This document shows positions 29,196-37,508 of a stretch of 64,000 bases of DNA, one piece after another. The notes under the pieces were generated by a model that worked only from the letters and a program-made list of their open reading frames with translations, did not search any database and had not been told where the DNA came from. Numbering within the stretch: position 1 is the first letter of the stretch; every line of letters starts with the position of its first letter. Both the position numbers and the translations under genes were made by a program. This stretch comes from Komagataeibacter rhaeticus (GTDB lineage: Bacteria; Pseudomonadota; Alphaproteobacteria; Acetobacterales; Acetobacteraceae), in assembly GCF_003207855.1 (NCBI RefSeq), contig NZ_NKTZ01000006.1, forward strand, positions 102,324 through 166,323, written 5' to 3'.

Positions 29196-30506
29196 ATGAC
29201 CCGTATGCACATAACGGGGCGGGACCTGTGCGCGGCCCTACTGGGTGCAGGCTGGTGGGGACTGGCCTCACTGCTTGCCCCCGTGCTGCGTGCAAACCTG
29301 CGCAGGCGGGCGCGCCGGGGCCGGGAAATCGCAGCCTGCCTGCCCCAGCGGCGGGGCATCGCCAGCCGGTCGCGGCCCGCAGGCCGGCTGATATGGCTCC
29401 ATGCTTCCAGCGTGGGGGAAAACGTGGCGATCATACCGGTGATCGGCCAGCTACTGATCAATGACCCATCCGTGCATGTGCTTGTCACCACCGGCACCGT
29501 AACGGGAGCCGAGGTACTGGTGGCGCGTGTGGCCGACATGGCAGGGCATGGGCGCGTGATCCACCAGTTCGCCCCGCTTGACGTACCACGCTGGGTCGCG
29601 CGCTTTCTGGATTCCTGGCGGCCTGATGTGGCCGCGCTGGTGGAAAGCGAACTGTGGCCCAACCTGATTGCCGCCTGCCAGCACCGGCAGATTGCACTGG
29701 CACTGGTCAATGGGCGACTGTCCGACCGCTCGCTGGCCGGGTGGCGCCGGGCACACTGCCTGCTGCGCCGCATGCTGTCCGCTTTCGGCTGGGTGATGGC
29801 CCGCAGCATGGAAGATGCCGGCCGCCTGGAACAGGGCGGCGCATCCCGGATTGATCTCGTGGCCGACCTGAAGGATGCAGCGCCCCCCCTGCCGTGCAAC
29901 CCGGCAGAACTGGCCGCATTGCGCCACGGGCTTGCCGGCCGCCCGGTCTGGATCGCGGCCTCGACTCACCAGGGTGAAGAACCGGTCCTGATCGCGGCGG
30001 CGGAATTGGTGCGGCAGGCCGTGCCGGACGCACTGGCCATCATCATTCCCCGCCACCCCGATCGCGGGACCGAAATCGCAACCATGGCCACCCCCGCGCC
30101 ACCCCGCCGCGCGCTGGAGCAGTGGCCCAGCATTCATGATGGCGTATGGATAGGCGATACATTGGGCGAGACCGGGCTGTTCTACGGTCTTGGCGCACCC
30201 GTACTGCTGGGCAACAGCCTGCCCGGCTGCACGGGCGGCGGCCATAACCCGGCCGAGCCCGCCCATATGGGCTGCCCCATCGCAACCGGGCCACAGACAG
30301 GCAATTTCCGCGCCGCCTATGCGCGGCTGGGCGATTGCGCGCGCAGGGTCCATACGGCACAGGATATCGCGGCATGGGTCATCCCGCTGCTCCAGCAGCC
30401 TGCCAGCGCCCGGGCACTGGGGGCCAGGACCAGTCGCCTTGCCGCACCCGATCCGGAAGTCGCCCGCCGGGTGGCCCACGCCCTGCTGGCACCGGGGGGC
30501 GGGTAA
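29196..30506 (+). CDS. waaA: 3-deoxy-D-manno-octulosonic acid (Kdo) transferase
   Basis: 436 residues from the first ATG of MTRMHITG. It adds Kdo from CMP-Kdo to lipid A precursors on the inner membrane. A membrane-anchoring N-terminal helix (LLGAGWWGLASLLAPVL) precedes the GT30 domain with WLHASSVGENVA (catalytic Glu), VESELWPN and PRHPDRG. The C-terminal GT-B half contains GGHNPAEPA. Its TAA overlaps the lpxK ATG by one base. The start could also be the ATG three codons later. Confidence 0.92.
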   Translation: MTRMHITGRDLCAALLGAGWWGLASLLAPVLRANLRRRARRGREIAACLPQRRGIASRSRPAGRLIWLHASSVGENVAIIPVIGQLLINDPSVHVLVTTGTVTGAEVLVARVADMAGHGRVIHQFAPLDVPRWVARFLDSWRPDVAALVESELWPNLIAACQHRQIALALVNGRLSDRSLAGWRRAHCLLRRMLSAFGWVMARSMEDAGRLEQGGASRIDLVADLKDAAPPLPCNPAELAALRHGLAGRPVWIAASTHQGEEPVLIAAAELVRQAVPDALAIIIPRHPDRGTEIATMATPAPPRRALEQWPSIHDGVWIGDTLGETGLFYGLGAPVLLGNSLPGCTGGGHNPAEPAHMGCPIATGPQTGNFRAAYARLGDCARRVHTAQDIAAWVIPLLQQPASARALGARTSRLAAPDPEVARRVAHALLAPGGG

Positions 30507-31492
30507 TGCGCGCCCCGGCCTTCTGGTGGCGTCCCCCCTCGCAGCCGGGGGGGGCCGCGCGCCTTCTTGCCCCGCTGGGGTGGCTGTATGGCGCGGCCAC
30601 GGCGTACCGGATGCGCGGCGCGGGCTGGTCCGCACCCGTGCCGGTCCTGTGCTGCGGCAATATTGGTGCGGGTGGCGCGGGCAAGACGCCACTGGCACTT
30701 GACCTTGCACAACGCGCCATTGCACGCGGGCGCAGGCCGGCTTTCCTGTCACGCGGTTATGGCGGCCGGATGACGCAGGGCATACGGGTAGACCCCACAC
30801 GGCACACGGCGCGCGATGTGGGTGATGAACCGCTCCTGCTGGCCCGGATCGCCCCCTGCCATGTGGGCGCCAACCGTGCGCGCGCCGCCCGTCAGGCCAT
30901 AGCCGAAGGCGCGGACTGCCTGATCATGGATGACGGATTGCAGAACCCGACCCTGTGCCCCGATATCGCCCTGGTGGTGGTGAACGGGCGGACAGGATTC
31001 GGCAATGGCCGCGTACTGCCTGCCGGGCCACTGCGCGAACCCGTGCCCGCCGGGCTGGCACGGGCACAGGGCGTTGTGGTGATCGGGCCGGATGAATACG
31101 GCGTGACCCGCTGGCTGGAACCCGGCCTGCCCTGTTTTACGGCAACACTGCGCCAGGACGTGAGCGACGTGCCACGCGGGCGGCCGGTCATTGCCTTTGC
31201 CGGAATCGCACATCCCGCCCGGTTCTTTGACGGACTGGCCCGCGCGGGCATTCCCCCCGTCCGCTGCGTGGGTTTTGCCGATCACCATCCCTATACCCCG
31301 GCGGACTGGCAGCACCTGCGCACACTGGCCACGCGGCAGGATGCCTGCCTTGTCACCACCCTGAAGGACGCCGTGCGCCTGCCCGCTTCCTGGCGGCGGC
31401 AGGTCCACACCGTCGGGCTGGCACTGGCATGGAACGACGCCGCCATGCCCGAACGGATACTGGACCTGTGGCTGGACAGGAAAGACGGATGA
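30506..31492 (+). CDS. lpxK: Tetraacyldisaccharide 4'-kinase
   Basis: 328 residues. It phosphorylates the 4' position of the lipid A disaccharide to give lipid IVA at the inner membrane. Walker A GAGGAGKTPLAL lies near residue 54, preceded by CCGNI; the MDDGLQNP motif lies near 140. The N-terminus FWWRPPSQPGG with a hydrophobic helix is typical. It overlaps waaA by one base and lpxL by four, so the three are clearly one operon. Confidence 0.95.
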   Translation: MRAPAFWWRPPSQPGGAARLLAPLGWLYGAATAYRMRGAGWSAPVPVLCCGNIGAGGAGKTPLALDLAQRAIARGRRPAFLSRGYGGRMTQGIRVDPTRHTARDVGDEPLLLARIAPCHVGANRARAARQAIAEGADCLIMDDGLQNPTLCPDIALVVVNGRTGFGNGRVLPAGPLREPVPAGLARAQGVVVIGPDEYGVTRWLEPGLPCFTATLRQDVSDVPRGRPVIAFAGIAHPARFFDGLARAGIPPVRCVGFADHHPYTPADWQHLRTLATRQDACLVTTLKDAVRLPASWRRQVHTVGLALAWNDAAMPERILDLWLDRKDG

Positions 31493-32424
31493 CCCAGACA
31501 GACCCCACCCGCCCCACCACCCGGCAGATGCGCCTTGAAGCCCTGTTCGTGCGTGGGCTGCTGGCGCTGTTCCGCCGAATCGGACCGGTCCGGGCCTCCA
31601 ACCTGGGGGGATGGCTGTGCCGCACGGTGGGACCACGCCTGCCGGTCTCCCGCATTGCCGACGCCAACCTGCGCATGGCCATGCCCGAACTGGATGGTCC
31701 CGCACGCCGGGCGGTCATACGCGACATGTGGGACAATATCGGCCGCAACGCGGGGGAATTCCCGCATCTGGCCACCCTGCCCCGCAACGGTGACCCCGGC
31801 CCCGGCTGGGACGTGGTGGGGGCAGAACACCTTGTGGCGCAGGCAGCACGCGGCGGTCCGGTCATTTTCGTATCCGGCCATATCGGCAACTGGGAAATGC
31901 TGCCGCCTGCGGTGGCGCGTTACGGGCTGCCGTTTTCCTCCTTCTACCGCGCGCCCAACAATCCGCTGGTGGACCGGATTCTGTGCGACCTGCGTGACGA
32001 GGCAATGGGCCAGCCCGTGCCACTGTTTGCCAAGGGCGCGCGCGGCGCACGTGGCGCGCTGGGGCATATCCTGAAAGGGGGGCATCTGGGCATGCTGGTG
32101 GACCAGAAGATGAATGACGGCGTGGAAGCCCGGTTCTTCGGCCAGCCCGCCATGACAGCAGGCGCCATGGCGGCCATGGCCCTAAGGCTGCGCTGCCCGG
32201 TCATTCCCGGTTATGTGGAACGCCTTGGCCCCGCGCGGCTGCGCATCCATGTCCACCCCCCGCTGGACCTGCCCGATGGTGGCGACCGGATTCAGGACCA
32301 GATGGATCTGACACAACATGTCAATGACTGGATGGAAGGCATCATCCGGCAGCATCCGGGCTGCTGGCTCTGGCTTCATCGCCGATGGAATATGCAAATG
32401 CACACAAAGAAGCCTAAAAAATAG
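31489..32424 (+). CDS. lpxL: Lipid A biosynthesis lauroyl/myristoyl acyltransferase
   Basis: 311 residues of the LpxL/HtrB family, which adds secondary acyl chains to Kdo-lipid IVA. The catalytic H-x4-E motif is SGHIGNWEM, with YRAPNNP and HLGMLVDQKMNDG following. The C-terminus is basic (TKKPKK). ATG overlaps the lpxK TGA. Whether it adds laurate or another chain cannot be seen. AT-rich sequence follows. Confidence 0.92.
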   Translation: MTQTDPTRPTTRQMRLEALFVRGLLALFRRIGPVRASNLGGWLCRTVGPRLPVSRIADANLRMAMPELDGPARRAVIRDMWDNIGRNAGEFPHLATLPRNGDPGPGWDVVGAEHLVAQAARGGPVIFVSGHIGNWEMLPPAVARYGLPFSSFYRAPNNPLVDRILCDLRDEAMGQPVPLFAKGARGARGALGHILKGGHLGMLVDQKMNDGVEARFFGQPAMTAGAMAAMALRLRCPVIPGYVERLGPARLRIHVHPPLDLPDGGDRIQDQMDLTQHVNDWMEGIIRQHPGCWLWLHRRWNMQMHTKKPKK

Positions 32425-32586
32425 TCAGTTATATATCGAATTATTGCTTTTTTATCACAGGATTAACCTTCTGCCTGTTTCTGCGGCTTTTTTGCCTAAA
32501 TTCAGTTTTGCAAAGCAGCCATGCATGAATAGCGTGTTCATACGTTGTCACGCCACGACAGCAAGACAGTCAGAGGGGCCACCGAA

Positions 32587-32937
32587 ATGTACATGATGGA
32601 TCAGCAGGTTTCTTCCACCAATGTGGTTTCCCTGCGGCAGGGCCTGCTGCCGCGCCACCGTGAATACCTGATGCGCTGGCTGCAGGCGGGTGCCTGCATG
32701 GGCCTGTGTGACGCGGATGTGCTGGACCGCAACGAGTATGACGAGGCCGATATCGAGCATGTTCTGGTCTGGGTGCGTGAAAACGCCAACCCCGCCTACA
32801 TGGTCCGTCCGGAAGGCATGGGCTGGGTGCTGATCGACCAGATCCGCGAGCGCCCCATCGCCACCTATCGCACGTTTGAAGCAGCACTGCACGCAATCCG
32901 CCCGGTGCTGTCGAACGGGGCCACGGTCGCCGCCTGA
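32587..32937 (+). CDS. Hypothetical protein, 116 aa
   Basis: I do not recognise this protein. It is soluble and mixed alpha/beta, with two Cys in GACMGLCDADV, an acidic EYDEADIEHVLVWVREN helix and a C-terminal helix TFEAALHAIRPVL. GAGGGG lies 8 bases before ATG 32587. An AT-rich 160-base upstream region separates it from lpxL and probably holds its own promoter. It converges on the LppC-like gene with repeat copy D between them. Good ribosome binding site and codon use make it very likely real. Confidence 0.75.
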   Translation: MYMMDQQVSSTNVVSLRQGLLPRHREYLMRWLQAGACMGLCDADVLDRNEYDEADIEHVLVWVRENANPAYMVRPEGMGWVLIDQIRERPIATYRTFEAALHAIRPVLSNGATVAA

Positions 32938-33017
32938 ACGGCGGCGGTTAATCCCCCGCAATTGATCGCGGCTTCCCGCCCGCGCCCGAAGGCTACATGG
33001 ACCATGCCCGCGGCCAC

Positions 33018-33115
33018 AAGAAAACGTTCGGTGAAGCTTTACCGGGCTGGCTACAGGGAACGTCGCCTTTATCTGAAAAGGCGACCCCGGAACCTCTTTT
33101 TATTTCCTGTCGGTA
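33018..33115 (-). repeat. Dispersed 3'-end repeat, copy D
   Basis: Full-length copy read on the minus strand after the LppC-like gene: GGAAATAAAAAGAGGTTCC, then a perfect 9-bp hairpin at 33062-33085 (GTCGCCTTT/AAAGGCGAC, loop of 6), then GTTCCCTGTAGCC and an AAGCTTCACCGAA-like end. The hairpin shows a compensated TGCC-to-GTCG change relative to copy B, consistent with selection on pairing. Confidence 0.7.
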
Positions 33116-33134
33116 AATTATTTCAGGCCATCGC

Positions 33135-34508
33135 CTAATTGGCGCTGCGGCGCAGCCTGCCCGCCGGGGGAATGACAATCCTGCTGCCGCCACCCGGCAA
33201 TATCTGGAACACGGCCAGATCACGCCGTGTCCGGCCATTTTCCAGAAAACCGAACGCACCATCCACCCCGCCAAACCCGTCCGGCCGCGTCAGCGCCTGC
33301 ACGGAATAGCCATTGGGGCTGCCCGCCGGGCGCGCCTGGTCCAGCGCCTTGACCAGTGCCGCCGAATCATAGGTCAGGTCTGCAAGCGGGGTTGGCATGT
33401 GGTGATAGCGCGCCATGAACTGCTGCACGAAGGCCTGCCTGCTGGCCGGATCGGGCGCTGCGTACCATGCACCCGACAGCGTACCGAGCTTGCTGGCGAA
33501 CGCGCCCCACAGGCCGGGCCCCATGATCTGTACCTGCGTGCTGTCAACATGCGCCTGCGCCAGTGCGTTGATGACCTGGCCCAGTTGCAGCCCCGTATCC
33601 CCCAGCAGCAGCGCATCAAAGGGCGGTGGCGGAAAAGCGACCGGCGTGGCGGCGACCGCAGGCGTGGCCGCTTCCTGCGCCGTGGGTTGCGCCGGGGCGG
33701 CACCGTCGGGATTGGTGGGGTCGACCGCAGCCGCATCAGGCTGGGCCGGGGCGGCGGGGGCCGGAGCGGCCCCGGTTGCCGCCGCCGGGTCCGGCTGCGG
33801 CACGGAGGCCGCGCGGCTGTCATAGGCGGACAGGGTTTTCAGGCTGGCCGTAACGGCTTCCTGCGTGTTGTCATGGAACATGACCTGCGGGGACTGGAGG
33901 CCATTTTCCTCACACACCCGCTGAAGGGCCTGCCCCAGCGCCTGCCCCAGCCGGTTATTGGGCAGGAAGGCCGCGAAATGCTGCCGCCCCTGCTGGTGCG
34001 CCGCCAGCACCATGCGCCGCACCTGCTGTTCGGGCGCGATGCCCAGCGCCCATACACCGGGCTGTGCTACCGAAATATCACTGGTAAAGGCCAGCATGGG
34101 AATATTGGCGGGTACGCTGACCTTTGCCGCCTGCGCGGTGTCATCGGTAGTCAGGGGGCCAAGGATCAGCCCGTCACCCGCCGCAATGGCGGCCTGGGCG
34201 GCAGCCCCGGCACTGCTGCCCGGGGCCGCGGTATCATGTACGTCCAGCGTCGGGGCGGTCGGGGTATTCATGGCCATGCGGGTGGCGGTCAGCATTTCCT
34301 GCCCCAGACGCGCATTGTTCCCGCTCAGTGGCAGCAGCACGCCCACGTTACGCCCGGCATGTGGCGCATGGTGCCCGCCGCCGCTGGCGCAGGCGGTCAA
34401 TGCCGATACCGCCAGCCCGGCCAGCAATAAGCGCTTGCATGCGGCGCGTGGAGAGGCAGAATCAGCATCCTGTCCTTGCATCTGGGTTCCGAATGTCTGA
34501 CGCCTCAT
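33135..34508 (-). CDS. LppC/YraM-like lipoprotein, penicillin-binding protein activator
   Basis: 457 residues. The lipoprotein signal ends in LAVSALTAC, with the lipidated Cys at about residue 40. The periplasmic-binding-protein fold starts GVLLPLSGNNARLGQEML. LppC/LpoA proteins sit in the outer membrane and stimulate peptidoglycan synthases. An Ala/Pro/Gln-rich low-complexity stretch of about 60 residues interrupts the middle. GAGGAAG precedes ATG 34508, which makes its first 16 bases overlap the divergent rsmI start. An ATG nine codons later would avoid that and give a more normal signal peptide. Confidence 0.8.
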   Translation of the reverse strand: MRRQTFGTQMQGQDADSASPRAACKRLLLAGLAVSALTACASGGGHHAPHAGRNVGVLLPLSGNNARLGQEMLTATRMAMNTPTAPTLDVHDTAAPGSSAGAAAQAAIAAGDGLILGPLTTDDTAQAAKVSVPANIPMLAFTSDISVAQPGVWALGIAPEQQVRRMVLAAHQQGRQHFAAFLPNNRLGQALGQALQRVCEENGLQSPQVMFHDNTQEAVTASLKTLSAYDSRAASVPQPDPAAATGAAPAPAAPAQPDAAAVDPTNPDGAAPAQPTAQEAATPAVAATPVAFPPPPFDALLLGDTGLQLGQVINALAQAHVDSTQVQIMGPGLWGAFASKLGTLSGAWYAAPDPASRQAFVQQFMARYHHMPTPLADLTYDSAALVKALDQARPAGSPNGYSVQALTRPDGFGGVDGAFGFLENGRTRRDLAVFQILPGGGSRIVIPPAGRLRRSAN

Positions 34509-35485
34509 CTTCCTCGCCTTCAAAGTCTCAACATGCCACGGAATATCCGGCGGATAGTTCCCATGATACGGTTCATAGCGGAGAATTGCCCCTCCGTCAT
34601 GCAGGGAACGCGCCGGATGCCGCCGCGGTTGTGCATCAGGATGGGGAACTGGTCCTTGTCGCAACCCCCATCGGCAATCTGGCCGATATCAGCCGCCGCG
34701 CGATTGAAACGCTGCAGGCAAGCGACCTGATCCTGTGCGAGGACACACGCACCAGCGCGCGCCTGCTGCGTGAATACGGCATCCACACGAAAACCCGCCC
34801 GCTGCATGACCATAACGAGGACCGCCAGATCCCCGCCCTGCTCCACGCCCTGGCGGCGGGACAGCGCATTGCCGTGATATCGGATGCGGGCACGCCACTC
34901 ATGTCCGATCCCGGTTACCGGCTGGTGCGCGCGGTCGTGGCCGAAGGGGCGCGGGTCAGTGCCATACCGGGGCCGAATGCCGCCATCATGGCGCTGACAC
35001 TGTCGGGCCTGCCACCGCATCCGTTCCTGTTCTCGGGCTTCCTGCCGCCGCGTGAGGCAGCACGGCGCGAAGTACTGGCGCGGTTGCACGCGGCCGAATG
35101 CGCGGGCCTTGCCGCCACCCTGATCTGGCATGAAGCCCCGCACCGGCTGGCCGAGATGCTGGCAACGCTGGCTGCTGTACTGGGGCCTGCACGCCCGGCC
35201 GCCGTGGCGCGGGAACTGACCAAACGCTTTGAGGAAGTGCGGCGCGGCACGCTGGCCGACCTTGCCGCCCATTACGGCGAACACCCGGCACGCGGCGAGA
35301 TTACCGTGGTGGTCGGCCCACCGCTGGAAGATGACAGCACGGCCACCGATCTGGACAGCCAGCTCCGCACAGCGTTGCGCACCCTGTCGGTCAAGGACGC
35401 GGCGGCCCTGGTGGCGGGCATTACCAGCCTGCCGCGCCGCACCGTCTATGCCCGCGCGCTGGAACTGGCGCGCGATGAATCCTGA
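34493..35485 (+). CDS. rsmI: 16S rRNA (cytidine-1402-2'-O)-methyltransferase
   Basis: 330 residues from ATG 34493. The SAM-dependent tetrapyrrole-methylase fold starts LVLVATPIGNLADISRRA (about residue 51) and contains CEDTRTSARLL, SDAGTPLMSDPG and PGPNAAIMAL. It methylates C1402 of 16S rRNA in the decoding centre. About 50 N-terminal residues are low-complexity and atypical; a GTG near 34633 would give the usual length, so the start is uncertain. Its neighbour on the other side, an LppC-like gene, is the usual divergent partner, but the yraN gene often found after rsmI is absent here. Confidence 0.9.
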   Translation: MSDASSSSPSKSQHATEYPADSSHDTVHSGELPLRHAGNAPDAAAVVHQDGELVLVATPIGNLADISRRAIETLQASDLILCEDTRTSARLLREYGIHTKTRPLHDHNEDRQIPALLHALAAGQRIAVISDAGTPLMSDPGYRLVRAVVAEGARVSAIPGPNAAIMALTLSGLPPHPFLFSGFLPPREAARREVLARLHAAECAGLAATLIWHEAPHRLAEMLATLAAVLGPARPAAVARELTKRFEEVRRGTLADLAAHYGEHPARGEITVVVGPPLEDDSTATDLDSQLRTALRTLSVKDAAALVAGITSLPRRTVYARALELARDES

Positions 35486-35506
35486 ACAGGCCGCCAGAGC
35501 CGGCGC

Positions 35507-36148
35507 CTAGTGTTCGGGCAGGTCGGTATTGAATAGCGAATCCGGCGGCACACCACCGCTGGTGGTGATGTCGAGCAGGTCAACACGGGTGGTTTCCTGC
35601 TGGGCATCCTGAATGATCCAGCCGCGCAGCCGTAGCGGACTGTCATGGAAGACCAGCGTCATGCTGCCATCACCGGGGGAATCGGTGCGCACAAGCGTGA
35701 TGTTGAGCGTATGGCCATCATGCGACAGGCCGGTTACCGTCACATCCCCCGATAGCTGGAGATGCGGGCGCAGCAGCAGGCCAAGCGGCGTCTTTTCCAT
35801 GGGCATGGTGGTGGTCTGGTCAAGCTGGCTGTCATTGAACACGACCTGATCATGATTGGCCACCAGCAGAAGCGGGCTGGGCGGATCATACTGGAAGCGC
35901 ATGCGACGATTCGCCCGGTCGATCCAGGCGGTGCCGGTGCTTTGCTTGCCATCCGGCGCGGTCTGGCGGAAGCGGGCCTTGAGCTGGCTGATCGCATCAA
36001 GGTGGTGCTCCACCTGCTCCAGCAGCGCATGGTCCTGATCGGAAGCGCCAACAGCCATCTGCTCCTGCGCATGAGCCACAGGCGGCATCACGCCACCAGC
36101 CAGCAGGCAGGACAGGCCACAGAGGGCAAGAAGGGAGGGAAATCTCAT
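35507..36148 (-). CDS. lolA: Outer-membrane lipoprotein carrier LolA family
   Basis: 213 residues. A Sec signal peptide (MRFPSLLALCGLSCLLAGG) ends near AHA-QEQ. The mature part has HLDAISQLKARFRQTAPDG and RMRFQYDPPSPLLLVANHDQ segments, typical of LolA: a half beta-barrel that ferries lipoproteins from LolCDE to LolB. The best start is ATG 36148, as longer starts disrupt the signal. It converges on rsmI with 21 bases between. Confidence 0.88.
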   Translation of the reverse strand: MRFPSLLALCGLSCLLAGGVMPPVAHAQEQMAVGASDQDHALLEQVEHHLDAISQLKARFRQTAPDGKQSTGTAWIDRANRRMRFQYDPPSPLLLVANHDQVVFNDSQLDQTTTMPMEKTPLGLLLRPHLQLSGDVTVTGLSHDGHTLNITLVRTDSPGDGSMTLVFHDSPLRLRGWIIQDAQQETTRVDLLDITTSGGVPPDSLFNTDLPEH

Positions 36149-36223
36149 GATACGGGGCGTTTCCTGCTGACAGTACCGCCCCCACTGGTGCCCCATCATG
36201 CCGCCAATATCAAGGCAGGCGGT

Positions 36224-37180
36224 TCAGGAACTGCCAATCAGCACGCCCGCGGCAAACACCAGCAGCCCGCCAAGCACGATCTGCACCACGGCAGAGCCGA
36301 ACGGCGTATCCTGATACCGCCACCGTATCCATGAAATCACGAACAGTTCGATCACCACCACCACCATGGCGGCCACCATCGCGGCGGTAAAATCATCGAT
36401 CAGGAACGGCAGCGTATGCCCGATGCCCCCCGCCGTGGTCATGAGCCCGCATATCACCCCGCGCAGCAGCGGCGCCCCACGGCCCGACAGCTTGCCATCA
36501 TCGGACAATGCCTCGGCAAAGCCCATGGAAATCCCGGCCCCGACCGATGCCGCCATGCCCACCAGGAAGGCGTTCCACGGCAGATGGGTGGCAAAGGCGG
36601 CCGCGAAGACCGGCGCCAGTGTGGAAACCGATCCGTCCATAAGCCCCACCAGCCCGGGCTGGATCACCTGCAGCACGAAGCGGCGGCGGGCATCCTCGTC
36701 CTCCCCCTCGCGCTTGCTGGCGGGCAGGCGGTTATCCTGTATGGCGTTGGCGGCCTGTTCGTGCTGGTCCTCGGCATGGGCCAGGTCGCCCAGCAGTTTG
36801 CGGGTCGTGGCGTCTGTCGTGCGCAGGGCGGCCTGGCGATAGAAGCGGGCGGCGTCCATCTCCATCTGCCGGGCATGCTGGCGTACGGCTTCTATCCCCA
36901 GCGTCTGTACCTGCCACGCCGGTTTGCGCACAATGAAATCGGCAATGTCCTGCCTGCGGATAAGCGGGATATGCGGGCCGAAACGCTGTGCATACAGGTC
37001 AATCAGGTCGCGGCGATGGCCATCTTCCTCCACCGACATGTCCGTGAATATTTTTGATGTATCGGGGTAGTTTTCCCGCAGCGCATAGGCAAAATCGGAA
37101 TAGATGCGGCCGTCTTCCTCCTCGTTGGAGATGGCGAGCGCGAGTATTTCCTGATCGGACAGGGAAGAGAATTTACGCAT
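36224..37180 (-). CDS. mbfA: MbfA-type membrane-bound ferritin, iron/manganese exporter (erythrin-VIT1)
   Basis: 318 residues. The N-terminal ferritin-like domain (about 1-150) has di-iron carboxylates in [19 protein letters not shown] and AHAEDQHEQ. The C-terminal VIT1/CCC1 domain (about 170-318) has about five membrane helices, starting [21 protein letters not shown]. In related bacteria MbfA exports iron under acid or iron excess and is controlled by Irr or Fur. The AT-rich upstream region with a Fur-like site at 37233-37249 fits such control. Acid exposure would be relevant in an acetic acid bacterium. Confidence 0.92.
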   Translation of the reverse strand: MRKFSSLSDQEILALAISNEEEDGRIYSDFAYALRENYPDTSKIFTDMSVEEDGHRRDLIDLYAQRFGPHIPLIRRQDIADFIVRKPAWQVQTLGIEAVRQHARQMEMDAARFYRQAALRTTDATTRKLLGDLAHAEDQHEQAANAIQDNRLPASKREGEDEDARRRFVLQVIQPGLVGLMDGSVSTLAPVFAAAFATHLPWNAFLVGMAASVGAGISMGFAEALSDDGKLSGRGAPLLRGVICGLMTTAGGIGHTLPFLIDDFTAAMVAAMVVVVIELFVISWIRWRYQDTPFGSAVVQIVLGGLLVFAAGVLIGSS

Positions 37181-37232
37181 TGCGCAGTCTATGCATAAAT
37201 TCTTTCATGACCTCAAGAATATTGTATAACTA

Positions 37233-37249
37233 CAAATAATTCTCAATTG
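37233..37249. promoter_or_regulatory. Candidate Fur/Irr-type site upstream of mbfA
   Basis: CAAATAATTCTCAATTG resembles Fur-type boxes built on AAATGATTCTCATTTG. A second AAAATGATTATG lies near 37271. The site is about 55 bases before the mbfA start. The match is imperfect and was found by eye. Confidence 0.4.
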
Positions 37250-37410
37250 TATTCGTAAAGTATTCCATCGAAAATGATTATGCTTCTCGATTACATGTCC
37301 TGTCGCACATTCCCACGGGCAGGACAGGCGGCAACCATGACCCCTGCCCCATGCCGGTCCCTGAACGCTGCCTGAAAAGTCAGCCCAAAAAACATTCGGG
37401 CACGCATCAG

Positions 37411-37505
37411 GACGTTCGAGGTCAAGCTTTTTTCAAACAGCTCCGGGAAATGTCGCCTTTTTGCAAAAAGACGACATCCAAAAATTTCTGTTCCTTTAAA
37501 ACAGC
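37411..37505 (-). repeat. Dispersed 3'-end repeat, copy E
   Basis: On the minus strand, starting 4 bases after the gshA stop, it reads AAAGGAACAGAAATTTTTGG, then a hairpin TGTCG..CGACA (37451-37476) around CTTTTT/AAAAAG with one mismatch. AGCTGTTTGAAAAAAGCTTG follows. It has all modules of the family. Confidence 0.7.
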
Positions 37506-37508
37506 TGG

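Larger units (their letters stand above)
37181..37508. other. mbfA upstream region and repeat copy E
   Basis: 328 bases without a gene. The first about 120 are AT-rich and should hold the mbfA promoter and its iron-responsive site. The part from about 37411 to 37505 is repeat copy E, which abuts the end of gshA. The middle, around 37300-37400, shows nothing distinct. Confidence 0.6.
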
